A DNA stretch of 64,000 nt from Vagococcus vulneris (GCF_003950515.1 NZ_NGJS01000004.1:87587-151586); one strand, 5' to 3'; positions 26,994-36,967 are shown, numbered from the stretch's first letter. Made by a program: numbers and translations. Notes: generated from the sequence alone by a model not told the origin.

Positions 26994-28255
26994 TTTTTTG
27001 GAAAAAATTATGGACGGCTATTGGTCCACTGATAGCGGCTTTCATTTTAGTTGGAATACTCTTTATTTCCCCGCTTCGCTCTTTTGATAAGCCGTCTTCA
27101 AAATCAATGCTGAAAGCATCATCATCTATGTCAACAAATATTTTAAAAGGTGATAATGTAAAAAATGCTGCGATGGCGACAGGAGACTATTTACCGTTCT
27201 TTGGATCATCAGAATTAAGCCGAATCGATGCGTTTCATCCATCGGTTTTGGCTGAGAAGTACGATCGTCCGTATACACCTTTTTTATTAGGTGCACCAGG
27301 GACGCAATCATTGACTCATTTCTTTATGCTGAATTCAATGAGTAAAGAAATGAAAAATCAAAAGATTGTGTTTATCATTTCTCCACAATGGTTTGTTAAA
27401 AATGGTGTTGGACAAGGGATGTTCTCATTGTTTTATTCACCATTGCAATCAATGCAGTGGTTAGACGAGATGGATAAACCTGATGAAAATGATAAATACT
27501 TAGCTAAACGTTTGTTGAAGTTTAGTAGTGTCAAATCAGATACTGAATTAAAAAATATTTTAAAACATATTGAAGAGGGAAAAGAATTAACCCGTGCGGA
27601 AAGAAAGTCTGCAGCTTATCGTTTTAGAATGCTTAAAAATGAAGACAAGTTATTTAGTAAATTTGTCTTGAAAGATCGCAATGAAAAAATTCGTAATCAA
27701 GCGAAAAAGTTGCCGATGACATACGATTATGACAAGTTGGATAAATTGGCTAACGAACTGGGTGAGGCTGGGACAAATAATAATGAGTTTGAGATTAGCA
27801 ATAGTTTTTATACTAACCGTATTTTACCGGCTAAAAAGAAATTAAAAAATTCTCAAACAGATTTTAATTATGTGTCCTCACCAGAATTTGGTGATTTCCA
27901 ACTGGTACTGAATCAGATTGCTGAGCAAAATATTGATGCGATGTTTGTTATTCCACCAGTCAATGAGCGCTGGTCAGACTATACCGGTCTATCAACGGAT
28001 ATGTTGGATACATTCAGTAAAAAAATCAATGAACAGTTGCGTTCGCAAGGATTCGAACACGTGGTTGATTACACTAATAAACGAGATGTTCCTTATTTCA
28101 TGCAAGACACGATTCACATTGGTTGGGTTGGCTGGTTGAACATGGATACTGAATTGCAAAAATTCTTAAAAGAGACACATCACTTAGATTATAAAATTGA
28201 TTCAAAAAAATATTTAAGTAACGAATGGCGTACAAAATATAACGATTCTTATTAG
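26990..28255 (+). CDS. dltD: D-alanyl-lipoteichoic acid biosynthesis protein DltD
   Basis: The 421-residue protein is anchored by one N-terminal membrane segment (about residues 8-28). The extracellular SGNH-like domain has the catalytic serine in PFFGSSELSR, an APGTQS block and the C-terminal D-x2-H in QDTIHIGWVGW. It completes D-alanine transfer on the outer face. It ends the dlt operon proper; the PvaA-like gene 38 bases later may read through from it because no terminator intervenes. Confidence 0.96.
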   Translation: MIFWKKLWTAIGPLIAAFILVGILFISPLRSFDKPSSKSMLKASSSMSTNILKGDNVKNAAMATGDYLPFFGSSELSRIDAFHPSVLAEKYDRPYTPFLLGAPGTQSLTHFFMLNSMSKEMKNQKIVFIISPQWFVKNGVGQGMFSLFYSPLQSMQWLDEMDKPDENDKYLAKRLLKFSSVKSDTELKNILKHIEEGKELTRAERKSAAYRFRMLKNEDKLFSKFVLKDRNEKIRNQAKKLPMTYDYDKLDKLANELGEAGTNNNEFEISNSFYTNRILPAKKKLKNSQTDFNYVSSPEFGDFQLVLNQIAEQNIDAMFVIPPVNERWSDYTGLSTDMLDTFSKKINEQLRSQGFEHVVDYTNKRDVPYFMQDTIHIGWVGWLNMDTELQKFLKETHHLDYKIDSKKYLSNEWRTKYNDSY

Positions 28256-28293
28256 ACTGTATCAGCTTAATTTAGAAAGGTTCCGTACATGTT

Positions 28294-28929
28294 ATGACGA
28301 GAAAAAAACGGTGGCTAAAAAGACTTGGGGTAACGTTTTTACTAATGATTGGTTGTTTTGTTAGTGTAACGATGTTTACGATTTATCGTCAAGTACAACA
28401 GGTGATGAAATGGCAAACAGAAGTTAATGCTGCTAGTAAAAAATACGGCATCGAAGAGTATAGTGATATCGCCCTAGCAATTATTTTCACTGAGTCTAAG
28501 GGTGAGCATGTGGATTTGATGCAAAGTAGTGAAAGTCGTTATGGCATTAGAAATCAGATTTCAACTACTGAGGAGAGTATCGACTCGGGGACAGAGCACT
28601 TGGCGGAAGTTATAAAAGTCGCGCAAGATAAAGATTGCGATATTTGGACTGCTGTACAAGCGTATAATTTTGGTACAAGTTATATTAACTATGTTGCTGA
28701 TAGAGGACATGTTGATTCGATAGATACGTCAAAGACTTACTCGCGAGATGTGTTGGCGCCTTTACTGGGTAATGAGAAGAAGGAGACCTACTTTTATAAG
28801 CATCCGCTAGCGTTAATCAATAATCGTGGCAGGCTTTATAAAAACGGTGGCAACTTTCTCTACTCACAGACAGTGAAATTAAATTTATTTTTTCTAACTA
28901 TTTTTGGAGATTTAAAAAGCAGCGGATGA
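28294..28929 (+). CDS. Lysozyme-like cell-wall protein (PvaA/Pmp23-like)
   Basis: This 211-residue protein has an N-terminal membrane anchor (about 10-32) and a lysozyme-like domain. The probable catalytic glutamate lies in IIFTESKG, followed by DLMQSSES and a VQAYNFG stretch, the pattern of the pneumococcal PvaA/Pmp23 and CwlT muramidase-type proteins. It likely acts on peptidoglycan outside the membrane. Spacing from the AGAAAGG site to ATG 28294 is long (13 bases). No terminator separates it from dltD, so it may be part of that transcript; its stop lies in a terminator stem. Confidence 0.85.
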   Translation: MTRKKRWLKRLGVTFLLMIGCFVSVTMFTIYRQVQQVMKWQTEVNAASKKYGIEEYSDIALAIIFTESKGEHVDLMQSSESRYGIRNQISTTEESIDSGTEHLAEVIKVAQDKDCDIWTAVQAYNFGTSYINYVADRGHVDSIDTSKTYSRDVLAPLLGNEKKETYFYKHPLALINNRGRLYKNGGNFLYSQTVKLNLFFLTIFGDLKSSG

Positions 28930-28951
28930 TTTAATCATCTGCTGCTTTTTT
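28914..28951. terminator. Bidirectional terminator between convergent genes
   Basis: An 11-bp stem GCAGCGGATGA/TCATCTGCTGC with TTTAA loop is flanked by A-run and T-run. It lies between the rightward PvaA-like gene and the leftward deacetylase gene. Confidence 0.88.
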
Positions 28952-29849
28952 ATTGACTTGCATTCAATACGGCACCAAAGGCTTCGCCAGATAGCCCTGG
29001 ATTAATTCGTACACGTTTTAAGGCATACATGCCGTCTGATTTACGTGCTAAACCTGGTTCTGTTGTTAAAGCTAACTTATAACCGGTTTCTGCTGCTATT
29101 TTTTGGACACGTTCATCATAGCGTCCTGCTGGGTAGCAGAGCATCATGGTTTCTTGATCTAACTCTTTGTTGAGATAATTTTTTGAGTCTGTTAACTCTG
29201 TCCTGATTTGTTCTTCAGAGAGAGTATTCAAGTCTAAGTGGCTGACGGTGTGGCTTTCAATATCGATCAAGTCGCTATTTTTCATTTCTTTCATTTGGTC
29301 TACATTAAAGTAATTACTGGACCCCATTTTCGATGTAATATAATTGATGGTCGCATTTTGAGATAATTCTTTAAGCACAGGAAAACCATCAGTAAAATTA
29401 TTTAGATAGCCGTCATCTAAAGTTACCCACACAATTTTGTCAGCGGGTGCCTTATTTTCAGTTAAGACGATATAGGCTTCTTCGGTGGTTAGTGTATAGT
29501 AGCCATTGTCCTTCAGCCACTGCATATGTTCTTTAAATTCTGCTGGGGGAACTTTTAATGTATTGCCGTCATTTGTTGACATTAGGCTATGATACATTAG
29601 AATTGGAAAGGCAATTTCGGCTTCGCTTTTTTTCCATTTGGCTGTGTCAATCTTATGTTCATTTTTTGTTGTATTATTGGTTGTCTCAACTGTTGATGTT
29701 TGGTTAGTCTTAGCCGATTTTTTCGGTTGTTTTATTGTTTGTGATGTCTGCTCGGTTTTTATGACATGTTGCTTTGTATATACAAAGTAACCAATAACTG
29801 CGACTTCAGTTGCTAGCAGTAGTGAAACAATCCATATCCACTTTTTCAT
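28950..29849 (-). CDS. Membrane-anchored polysaccharide deacetylase
   Basis: This 299-residue protein has an N-terminal membrane segment (about 4-24), a Thr/Lys-rich linker (30-75) and an NodB-type catalytic domain. Carbohydrate-esterase-4 motifs are TLDDGYLNN (usually TFDDG, here Leu), SHTVSHLDL and CYPAGRYDE. It probably removes acetyl groups from peptidoglycan GlcNAc or from a secreted polysaccharide. It is monocistronic and leftward, with a good AGGAG-like ribosome site. Peptidoglycan deacetylase (PgdA-type) is the likeliest role, but these enzymes also act on exopolysaccharide. Confidence 0.88.
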   Translation of the reverse strand: MKKWIWIVSLLLATEVAVIGYFVYTKQHVIKTEQTSQTIKQPKKSAKTNQTSTVETTNNTTKNEHKIDTAKWKKSEAEIAFPILMYHSLMSTNDGNTLKVPPAEFKEHMQWLKDNGYYTLTTEEAYIVLTENKAPADKIVWVTLDDGYLNNFTDGFPVLKELSQNATINYITSKMGSSNYFNVDQMKEMKNSDLIDIESHTVSHLDLNTLSEEQIRTELTDSKNYLNKELDQETMMLCYPAGRYDERVQKIAAETGYKLALTTEPGLARKSDGMYALKRVRINPGLSGEAFGAVLNASQ

Positions 29850-29996
29850 AGCACGCTCCTTTTTTAAAACTAGTGTAACAAACTAGACAAAGAGTGACAA
29901 GGGATAAATAATTGTGAGTTGTGGGTATTTGTGATAAAATTTAAAAGTTGAGGACGATGGCAGTCCTTTTTTGAGTTTTTAAAAGGGGTGTTATTT

Positions 29997-32321
29997 TTGA
30001 GAGAGTCAGAATATAAATGGGAACAGTTAAATCAAGACGTGCGAAATGACGAGCTAACTGCTGCGCTGAAAGACTGTGGGCTATCGGAAAATTTAGTGCC
30101 GTTCTTAATTCATCGTGGTATTAATACAGCCAATGAATTATCTGTTTTTTTAAATCCATCACTTGAAGATTTGCATGATCCATTGCTACTTCATGATATG
30201 GATAAAAGTATCAAGCGTGTGCAAGATGCTGTAATGAATGATCAGAAGATTTTGATTTACGGTGATTATGATGCTGATGGAATTACAAGTACAACTGTTA
30301 TGAAAGATACTCTGGAATTGATTGGTGCCAACGTTAGTTATTATTTGCCGAATCGTTTTAAAGATGGGTATGGACCTAATCTTGCAGTGTATCAAGACAT
30401 GATTGAAAATCAGGGTGTTCAATTAATTATTACAGTTGATAATGGTGTTAGCGGACATGAAGCTATTGCTTATGCAAAAGCACAAGGCGTTGATGTCATT
30501 GTTACGGATCATCATGAACTACCGGATACTTTGCCAGATGCGTTTGCGATTGTTCATCCAAAACATCCTGAGAGTAATTATCCATTTAAAGAGTTAGCCG
30601 GTGTTGGAGTTGCCTTTAAATTTGCTACGGCTTTATTAGGGGAGACACCGCTTGAATTGATAGATCTAGTTGCAATTGGTTCTATCGCAGACATGGTCCC
30701 ACTAGTAGGTGAAAACCGCTCATTAGTTAAATTAGGGATAGACATGATGAGGCAGTCAGACCGAGTCGGCTTACATGCTTTAGCAGAACTAGCCGGAACA
30801 CCACTTCAAGAAATTAATGAAGAGACTATCGGTTTTCAGTTTGCCCCGCGGTTAAATGCGCTTGGTCGTTTAGGCGACGCTTCTCCTGGGGTAGAATTGC
30901 TGTCTACGTTTGATGAAGAAAAAGCTGCAGCCTTAGCAGAGTTTATTCAGACAACAAACGTGAAAAGACAAGAAATTGTCAGTGAGATTACAGAAGAAGC
31001 TCTAAAAATGCTGGCAACAGAACAAGAGCAGCCGATGAATATTTTGGTTAAAGATGGTTGGCATGAGGGTGTTTTAGGGATTGTCGCAAATAAAATTGTT
31101 AAAACAACGCATAAACCGACACTTGTCTTAACCAGAAATAGCGATACGGGCATCATTAAGGGTTCTGGCCGTAGTATTGAAGCAGTAGATTTGTTTAAGT
31201 TGTTAAATCAAGTTAAGGATTTATTATTAGGTTTTGGTGGTCATTACATGGCTGCTGGGCTCTCTTTTGAAGCTGACAAACTTGACTTGATCAAAGATAA
31301 ATTAAATCAAATTTTGCGAGCAAGCGATATTGATTTGAGTCAAAAGGATGTCTTAGTGATTGATGAGTCGCTGCATCCACAAGAAATATCAATCACAGAA
31401 ATCAAACGATTTGATAGTTTACGACCATTTGGGATGGATAATCCTATACCGACTGTTCGAGTTGTCGGTAATCAAATCAATCAGTTGAAACAAATCGGCT
31501 CAGATAAGTCTCACTTAAAATTTGAGTTAGACAATTCTGGTAGTAAGCTCGATTGTATTGGTTTTTCTATGGGAAACCAGCTGACTGAACTGCTGGATGG
31601 CGACCAATATGAAATTGTTGGACAGTTATCTATTAATGAATGGAATGGTCGACAAAAACCGCAGTTAATGGTGAAGGATTTCAAGGTTGATGGTATGCAG
31701 ATTTTGGATATTCGTGGTAAAAAATACCATGCGTCATTAATACAAAATGATAGCTGTATCAACATTTACTTTGATGAAAAATTTAAAGATAGTTACACAG
31801 ACTTGCCTAATTTATTATGGTTTAATGACCTCTCCGCTGATAGCAGCTATCAACGGCAATTGACGGATAGGTCGATTGTTATTTTGGACTGTCCACCAAG
31901 CATGGAGGTTGCTGAAGAATTATTCAGTTACTGTGACTTAAACCGTATTTATATTAAAGCAGACGTCGATTTCGATCATTATATGCAGGGGATTCCTAAT
32001 CGGACTGATTTTGGGAAACTTTTTAAAGTAATTAAACAATTTCCTACTTTTGATATTCGATATAAATTACCCGACCTAGCCCGTTATTTAAAAATTGATA
32101 AGAACCAGTTAATTTTTATGATTAAAGTGTTTTTTGAATTAGGATTTGTTACAATAGATGATGGCGTGATGTCAATGGTTGAAAACCCTACACAACACCC
32201 ATTAACAGACAGTAAAGAGTATCAAGCATATTTAAAACGCATAGAAGCAGAAAAGCTATTTGTTTATAGTGATGTCTCTGATATTAAGAAATGGCTTTTA
32301 TTACAGGAGGAAGCACGATGA
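29997..32321 (+). CDS. recJ: Single-stranded-DNA-specific exonuclease RecJ
   Basis: This 774-residue DHH-family 5'-3' exonuclease has [29 protein letters not shown] and the DHHA1 region [16 protein letters not shown]. An extra C-terminal domain (about residues 560-770) is typical of Firmicutes RecJ. It acts in recombination and mismatch repair. I chose TTG 29997 because AAAAGGGG lies 9 bases upstream; the earlier GTG 29988 touches that ribosome site. It overlaps apt by ATGA, the usual recJ-apt pair of lactic acid bacteria. Confidence 0.95.
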   Translation: MRESEYKWEQLNQDVRNDELTAALKDCGLSENLVPFLIHRGINTANELSVFLNPSLEDLHDPLLLHDMDKSIKRVQDAVMNDQKILIYGDYDADGITSTTVMKDTLELIGANVSYYLPNRFKDGYGPNLAVYQDMIENQGVQLIITVDNGVSGHEAIAYAKAQGVDVIVTDHHELPDTLPDAFAIVHPKHPESNYPFKELAGVGVAFKFATALLGETPLELIDLVAIGSIADMVPLVGENRSLVKLGIDMMRQSDRVGLHALAELAGTPLQEINEETIGFQFAPRLNALGRLGDASPGVELLSTFDEEKAAALAEFIQTTNVKRQEIVSEITEEALKMLATEQEQPMNILVKDGWHEGVLGIVANKIVKTTHKPTLVLTRNSDTGIIKGSGRSIEAVDLFKLLNQVKDLLLGFGGHYMAAGLSFEADKLDLIKDKLNQILRASDIDLSQKDVLVIDESLHPQEISITEIKRFDSLRPFGMDNPIPTVRVVGNQINQLKQIGSDKSHLKFELDNSGSKLDCIGFSMGNQLTELLDGDQYEIVGQLSINEWNGRQKPQLMVKDFKVDGMQILDIRGKKYHASLIQNDSCINIYFDEKFKDSYTDLPNLLWFNDLSADSSYQRQLTDRSIVILDCPPSMEVAEELFSYCDLNRIYIKADVDFDHYMQGIPNRTDFGKLFKVIKQFPTFDIRYKLPDLARYLKIDKNQLIFMIKVFFELGFVTIDDGVMSMVENPTQHPLTDSKEYQAYLKRIEAEKLFVYSDVSDIKKWLLLQEEAR

Positions 32322-32830
32322 ATTTAAAAGATTATATAGCGAGTATCCCAAATTACCCGGTGGAAGGTGTCACATTTCGTGATATCTCACCATTGATGGG
32401 TAACGGTGCGGCATATCAAGAAGCAACCAATCAAATTGTCGAATACGCACGAGAAAAAGGTGCTGAGATGGTTGTAGGACCAGAAGCTAGAGGCTTTATT
32501 ATTGGTTGTCCAGTAGCGTATGAGTTGGGAATCGGTTTTGCACCAGCACGGAAAAAAGGCAAGTTACCTCGCGAAACAATTGAAGTTAGTTACGGTCTAG
32601 AGTATGGCGAAGCAACACTAGCCTTGCATAAGGACGCTATTAAGCCAGGTCAAAAAGTAATTATTTGTGATGATTTACTAGCAACAGGTGGTACAATTGC
32701 TGCAACAATTAAACTGGTTGAGCAGCTAGGTGGCGAAGTCGTAGGATGTGCTTTTCTAATTGAATTAATGGATCTTAAAGGTCGCGATAAAATAAATAAT
32801 TATGATATTTTAGCTTTAATGGAATACTAA
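32318..32830 (+). CDS. apt: Adenine phosphoribosyltransferase
   Basis: This 170-residue purine salvage enzyme converts adenine plus PRPP to AMP. Conserved parts are [20 protein letters not shown] and the PRPP loop [13 protein letters not shown]. The start is ATG 32318 behind AGGAGG, overlapping the recJ stop; the upstream extension of the frame lacks support. It is followed by a long bidirectional terminator. Confidence 0.97.
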   Translation: MNLKDYIASIPNYPVEGVTFRDISPLMGNGAAYQEATNQIVEYAREKGAEMVVGPEARGFIIGCPVAYELGIGFAPARKKGKLPRETIEVSYGLEYGEATLALHKDAIKPGQKVIICDDLLATGGTIAATIKLVEQLGGEVVGCAFLIELMDLKGRDKINNYDILALMEY

Positions 32831-32833
32831 AAG

Positions 32834-32892
32834 AAAGAAGCAATAACAATTATCTTGGCATGATACCTAATAATTGTTATCGCTTCTTTTTT
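32834..32892. terminator. Bidirectional terminator after apt
   Basis: A long stem (GAAGCAATAACAATTAT with ATAATTGTTATCGCTTC) and 16-base loop are flanked by A- and T-runs. It overlaps the end of the leftward kinase gene. Confidence 0.85.
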
Positions 32893-33539
32893 GATTTTTG
32901 ATGTTTGTTTTTGGTTGTCGATTTTGCCTTAGTTTTAACTTTATTTTTTTTGATTGTTTTGCTGCTACGTTTGGAAATCTTCCTATTAGATGAGGAAGGT
33001 TTTCTTTTTTTGGAATTTTTTGATTTAACTAATCTTATTTTATTTTTATTGTGGTTAATGAAGTCATACAAACGATTTAAATCATTTGGTGACTCAATAA
33101 TCATTAAAGTTACTGGATACTGATATAGAGCTTCCTTCACTTGAGGCAGTCTTTTTTTAAAGTTACGATTCCATTTAAAAAGTTTAAACATCCGCTTAAT
33201 CACATAATACCGCTGTTTCATACTACGCTTTAACTCGAAAAATTGTTTGATGGTACGTTTCACAACGCGGTATTGGGTTAATAGTAGGGGATAATCAAGT
33301 AGAACAATGAGGTTTGCTTCCTCAAAAGTTCCCTTGGTCCACTGACTGACTTGCACGCCTTCGACCACCCAAGAGGGGAATTTTTCGATGTGTTTATTTA
33401 CTTCGATAAAACGTTGTTGCTTATCTTTAATTTTTAAAAAATCATCTAACGAAATGCCAGGTAATTTATAGTCTTTTTCTAATTTTTGCATGAGGGAGGT
33501 TTTACCGCTGCCTGCATAGCCGATAAGTCGTATTCTCAT
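32877..33539 (-). CDS. P-loop kinase-like protein with a long basic tail
   Basis: This 220-residue protein has an N-terminal Walker A GYAGSGKTSL, a LDDF, a VVEG and a LLDYP strand, resembling the adenylate-kinase-like 'DNA topology modulation FlaR' group of small P-loop kinases. Residues about 160-220 form a tail made almost only of Lys, Arg, Ser, Thr and Asn, unusual for this group. The tail could bind nucleic acid or the anionic cell envelope. It is leftward with its own terminator. The substrate is unknown. Confidence 0.7.
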   Translation of the reverse strand: MRIRLIGYAGSGKTSLMQKLEKDYKLPGISLDDFLKIKDKQQRFIEVNKHIEKFPSWVVEGVQVSQWTKGTFEEANLIVLLDYPLLLTQYRVVKRTIKQFFELKRSMKQRYYVIKRMFKLFKWNRNFKKRLPQVKEALYQYPVTLMIIESPNDLNRLYDFINHNKNKIRLVKSKNSKKRKPSSSNRKISKRSSKTIKKNKVKTKAKSTTKNKHQKSKKKR

Positions 33540-33779
33540 TTAACAATCTCTCACACTTTCTACAAAATCATTCACCTTTAACAATACTATGTTTATGGTT
33601 GTTTGACAAGGTACTTCAACGTTAGTATCAGTTTTAGTTTTGAATGTCAGATGACCTTTTTTAAAAATCTTGATATTAATATTTGGCTTAGGTGTTCGCT
33701 AAGAGAATCAATTTTATAAAGGAACGGGTGATATTTTTTGATAAAAATAAAATCTATACAGTAATATTTTGTTTTAGTA

Positions 33780-33809
33780 TTGACAAACCTAATAGGTTCT
33801 AGGTATGAT
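33780..33809 (+). promoter_or_regulatory. Promoter of tRNA-Thr
   Basis: A perfect TTGACA (33780-33785) and TATGAT (33804-33809) are separated by 18 bases. They lie about 20 bases before the tRNA. Confidence 0.75.
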
Positions 33810-33828
33810 ACTATTTGTAAGTTTTAGT

Positions 33829-33901
33829 GCCGCCTTAGCTCAGCTGGTAGAGCACCACCATGGTAAGGTGGGGGTCGCCGGTTCAAGCCCGGCAGGTGGC
33901 T
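33829..33901 (+). tRNA. tRNA-Thr (anticodon GGT)
   Basis: The acceptor stem GCCGCCT pairs with AGGTGGC (one G-U). The D-arm is AGCTCAGCTGGTAGAGC. The anticodon stem CCACC/GGTGG encloses the loop ATGGTAA, with anticodon GGT at 33862-33864. The T-arm GCCGGTTCAAGCCCGGC is intact. No CCA is encoded; the discriminator base is T. It reads ACC/ACU codons. Confidence 0.95.
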
Positions 33902-33911
33902 TTATTATTTT

Positions 33912-33955
33912 AGGTGCAAGGTGCTGTGATCTGTCAGCTGTCCTTGTGCTTTTTT
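33912..33955 (+). terminator. Terminator after tRNA-Thr
   Basis: An imperfect stem (GCAAGG..GCTG with CAGC..CCTTGTGC) is followed by T6. Confidence 0.65.
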
Positions 33956-34037
33956 GTTCTATTTGATATAAAAGATGCTGTTTTTAGAATCAATAATTAC
34001 TTAATTAAGGCTATCATTTTATTAATAGCAATGACAG

Positions 34038-34046
34038 TGTTATAAT
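34038..34046 (+). promoter_or_regulatory. Extended -10 promoter
   Basis: TGT-TATAAT is a perfect extended -10 element about 27 bases before ATG 34073. No strong -35 is visible. Confidence 0.5.
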
Positions 34047-34072
34047 ATACTTTAGAAATGGAGGCTTTTACA

Positions 34073-34420
34073 ATGAAAAAATCGACTAAATATATTATCG
34101 GAGTTACATCAGTTTTAAGTTTGGTTGTTATTGGAAAGGTAACTTCCAAAGCAGTAAAAAAGACAACTGAATCAATTGACAAAATGAAATACAAAATGTT
34201 GGTTCGTGAAAAATTGAAGGATGATCAAAAATTTTTAGCCATTGCTAATGATTTAGATGATGAACAATTAAAGACCATGATTGGTATATTAGAAAAAATC
34301 GAGAGCAATTCACGTGAAGAGCAGCTTAGCTCTTATATGGAATCTGCAAAAGGTAATGTAGATGAAATTAAAAACCGTATATTAGATGCGTTTGAAGATT
34401 TAAAAGAAGGAGAACGATAA
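34073..34420 (+). CDS. Hypothetical membrane-anchored small protein, 115 aa
   Basis: I do not recognise a named family. One N-terminal hydrophobic segment (about residues 6-24) is followed by a Lys-rich, highly charged helical part (KMKYKMLVREKLKDDQKF, then DDEQLKTMIGILEKIE), so the protein is probably an anchored coiled coil, similar in plan to YtxH-type stress proteins. I chose ATG 34073, 8 bases after GGAGG, over an ATG at 34058 that overlaps that site. It is monocistronic and ends in a perfect terminator. Confidence 0.75.
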   Translation: MKKSTKYIIGVTSVLSLVVIGKVTSKAVKKTTESIDKMKYKMLVREKLKDDQKFLAIANDLDDEQLKTMIGILEKIESNSREEQLSSYMESAKGNVDEIKNRILDAFEDLKEGER

Positions 34421-34421
34421 T

Positions 34422-34458
34422 AAAAAATCGACAGATAAGCGTATCTGTCGATTTTTTT
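34422..34458. terminator. Bidirectional terminator
   Basis: A near-perfect stem (AAATCGACAGATA with TATCTGTCGATTT) is flanked by A- and T-runs. It lies between convergent genes. Confidence 0.9.
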
Positions 34459-34795
34459 AAAGTTTTTTTACAAATTCTGATTTAAGTTTCATAGGACCAA
34501 AGCTGTCAATTTTACAATCAATGTTATGGTCGCCTTCCACTAGTCGGATATTTTTCACTTTTGTTCCTTGTTTTAAAGGTCCTGATGCTCCTTTTACTTT
34601 CAAATCTTTAATTATTGTCACGCTATCACCGTCAGCTAATATGTTGCCGTTAGCATCTTTTACAACTAAGCTGGCTTCTTCTGTTTCTACTTGCTCTTTA
34701 GACCATTCATTTCCGCATTCTGGACAGATGAAAAGTCCACGATCCTCATAAGTGTAGCTTGACCCACACTCTGGGCATTTTGGCAATTCTTCCAT
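34457..34795 (-). CDS. PhnA/YjdM-type zinc-ribbon protein
   Basis: The 112-residue protein has an N-terminal zinc ribbon with two C-x2-C pairs (CPECGSS and CPECGNEW), then the PhnA domain with [24 protein letters not shown] and GTKVKNIRL. Members are called PhnA or YjdM, often labelled alkylphosphonate utilisation, but no phosphonate genes lie nearby and the true role is unclear. It is monocistronic and leftward, with AGGAG upstream. Confidence 0.92.
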   Translation of the reverse strand: MEELPKCPECGSSYTYEDRGLFICPECGNEWSKEQVETEEASLVVKDANGNILADGDSVTIIKDLKVKGASGPLKQGTKVKNIRLVEGDHNIDCKIDSFGPMKLKSEFVKKL

Positions 34796-34949
34796 AGTTA
34801 ATCAGTGCTCCTTTTTTATAATCTAGAGTTATTTTATCCGATAATACTCAAAAAATAAAGTACAAACATGGTTTTTATGATTTTTGACTATAATTATTGT
34901 TATTTTTGGCCATTCATATAAAGAACTAATAAAAAAATCGGGAGAATAG

Positions 34950-34977
34950 TTGGAATTTGTATAGAATAATGTATAAT
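34950..34977 (+). promoter_or_regulatory. Probable mltG promoter
   Basis: TTGGAA (34950-34955) and TATAAT (34972-34977) are separated by 16 bases and lie 43 bases before the start. Confidence 0.6.
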
Positions 34978-35019
34978 GAGTAGAGCAAAAATATTTAAAT
35001 GAATTGAGGAGGTTTCCCT

Positions 35020-36240
35020 TTGACAAAAGAAAACAATCCAAACGATTTGGAGTCAAAGACGCCAATCGAGGAATCTGTCGTGTCAGAAAGTGGATCTTCA
35101 GATAAGACACAACCAAAGCGTAATCGCACGCGACAAAAGAAGTATAATAAAAAACAAAAAGAGAATAAAACTGTTGGTAGAATTATTGCAATAGTCATTA
35201 CATTATTGGTTATGGCAATTGTTATCGCAGCCTTTTCCTTCTATAGTTTTTTTAAATCAAGTTTAAAACCGTTAAATCCTGACAATAAAAAACTGGTTCA
35301 AGTAAACATCCCAGTAGGTAGTTCAAGTAAAGAAATTGGGCAAATACTCGAAAAAGATAAAGTTATTAAGAGTGGCTTGGTCTTTTCTTATTATGTTAAG
35401 ATGAATAATCTTTCTGATTTTCAGGCTGGTTACTATCAGATGGCACCAAGTATGGAATTATCTGAAATAGCTAAGACCTTGCAGCAAGGTGGAACGGACG
35501 AGCCAGAAGCTTTAGCAGATGCAAAATTAACTGTACCGGAAGGTTATTCAGTTAATCAAATTGCTGATCTATTAGGCAAGAAAACAAAAATAAAAAAAGA
35601 CGATTTTATGAATTTGATGAAAAATGAAGATTACTTTAATGGCTTAGTTGAAAAATATCCGGAATTATTAACAAGTGATAAAGATTCTAAAGGTGTTAAA
35701 TATCATCTAGAAGGTTACTTGTATCCAGCAACTTATAATTACTATGAAGATACCAAGCTGGAAGATTTAGTTGATCAGATGGTTGCTAAGTCAAATCAAG
35801 TGATGCTTCCGTACTATGAGCAAATAAAAACTAAGAATTTGACTGTTCAAGAAGTGTTAACATTGGCATCATTGGTTGAAAAAGAAGGTGTTCATGAACT
35901 TGACCGCCGCAAAATAGCTCAGGTCTTCTTTAATCGGATTAATGCCGGAATGCCGTTGCAGTCAGATATTTCAATTTTATATGCACTTGACGAACATAAG
36001 GTGCATTTATCAAATGCAGATACTCAAGTTGATTCACCGTATAATTTGTATCTTAATAAAGGTTATGGTCCAGGACCATTTAATAACCCAAGTCAACAAG
36101 CAATTGAAGCTGTATTAAATCCAGAACCAAATGATTTTATGTACTTTTTAGCTGATGTATCAACTGGTAAAGTGTATTATGCTAAGAATTATGAAGAACA
36201 TTTAAAATTGAAAGAAGAATATATTGACAATAAAAAATAA
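35020..36240 (+). CDS. mltG: Endolytic murein transglycosylase
   Basis: The 406-residue YceG-family protein has a charged cytoplasmic N-terminus (about 1-48) and one membrane segment (about 50-75). The extracellular catalytic domain has the glutamate in LASLVEKEG, followed by DRRKIAQVFFNRI, and a C-terminal GPFNNPSQQAIEAVLNP block. MltG cleaves nascent glycan strands and ends their synthesis, acting with elongation enzymes. The start is TTG 35020 behind GAGGAGG. greA follows, the usual mltG-greA order in lactic acid bacteria. Confidence 0.95.
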   Translation: MTKENNPNDLESKTPIEESVVSESGSSDKTQPKRNRTRQKKYNKKQKENKTVGRIIAIVITLLVMAIVIAAFSFYSFFKSSLKPLNPDNKKLVQVNIPVGSSSKEIGQILEKDKVIKSGLVFSYYVKMNNLSDFQAGYYQMAPSMELSEIAKTLQQGGTDEPEALADAKLTVPEGYSVNQIADLLGKKTKIKKDDFMNLMKNEDYFNGLVEKYPELLTSDKDSKGVKYHLEGYLYPATYNYYEDTKLEDLVDQMVAKSNQVMLPYYEQIKTKNLTVQEVLTLASLVEKEGVHELDRRKIAQVFFNRINAGMPLQSDISILYALDEHKVHLSNADTQVDSPYNLYLNKGYGPGPFNNPSQQAIEAVLNPEPNDFMYFLADVSTGKVYYAKNYEEHLKLKEEYIDNKK

Positions 36241-36311
36241 CAAGATAGATAAAATGCCAGATTTTTATTTACTTTTCATTTTGAACGTGTTATTGTTTTT
36301 CTTGAACGAAA

Positions 36312-36346
36312 AGCTTTTCCAATGTAAGATTGGAAAAGCTATTCCT
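36312..36346 (+). terminator. Hairpin between mltG and greA
   Basis: A perfect 12-bp stem (36312-36323 with 36329-36340) and GTAAG loop is followed by only a weak T-rich stretch. It may partly terminate or process the transcript before greA. Confidence 0.55.
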
Positions 36347-36394
36347 TTATATTTATTATTAAGGGATATTTATATTTAAGGAGAAGTGAGCACC

Positions 36395-36865
36395 GTGGAA
36401 AAAACATATCCAATGACCCTTGACGGGAAAATAAAGTTAGAACAAGAATTAGAAGATTTAATCATGAAGAAACGTCCTGAAATTGTGGAACGGATTAAAA
36501 TTGCTAGAAGTTTTGGAGATTTATCAGAAAACTCAGAATATGAATCTGCTAAAGATGAACAAGCTTTTGTCGAGGGGCGTATTACAACAATCGAAAACAT
36601 GATACGTTTTGCACAAATCATTGACAACGGTAATGTCGCTAAAGATGAAGTGGCACTTGGTCGTTCGGTAACATTTATTGAGTTGCCTGATGGCGAGGAA
36701 GAGGAATATACAATTGTCGGGAGTGCAGAAGCAGATCCTTTTTCTGGTAAGATTTCAAATGACTCACCAATTGCGCAAGCATTGATAGGTAAAAAATTAG
36801 GTGAAGAGGTTATTATTGCTACACCTGGTGGTAACATGGCTGTCAAAATCAAGAAAATTTCTTAA
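36395..36865 (+). CDS. greA: Transcription elongation factor GreA
   Basis: The 156-residue protein has the GreA coiled coil ([10 protein letters not shown]...[18 protein letters not shown], with the acidic tip residues) and C-terminal FKBP-like domain ending PGGNMAVKI. It stimulates transcript cleavage in paused RNA polymerase. I chose GTG 36395, which yields the family N-terminus E-K-T-Y-P-M-T; GTG 36386 is only two bases from AAGGAG. Confidence 0.96.
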   Translation: MEKTYPMTLDGKIKLEQELEDLIMKKRPEIVERIKIARSFGDLSENSEYESAKDEQAFVEGRITTIENMIRFAQIIDNGNVAKDEVALGRSVTFIELPDGEEEEYTIVGSAEADPFSGKISNDSPIAQALIGKKLGEEVIIATPGGNMAVKIKKIS

Positions 36866-36892
36866 AGTTATGCCTAGGCATAACTTTTTCTT
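36864..36892 (+). terminator. Terminator after greA
   Basis: A perfect 11-bp stem (36864-36874 with 36877-36887) with a TA turn is followed by a T-rich run. Confidence 0.85.
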
Positions 36893-36937
36893 TTAAATAT
36901 CAGACTAAAGACTGATAATACTTTACAGCTTTTGATG

Positions 36938-36967
36938 TTTACTTATTATTGGTTCTTTCGTTATAAT
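36938..36967 (+). promoter_or_regulatory. Probable liaFSR promoter
   Basis: TTTACT (36938-36943) and TATAAT (36962-36967) are spaced 18 bases apart, 37 bases before the start. Confidence 0.45.
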
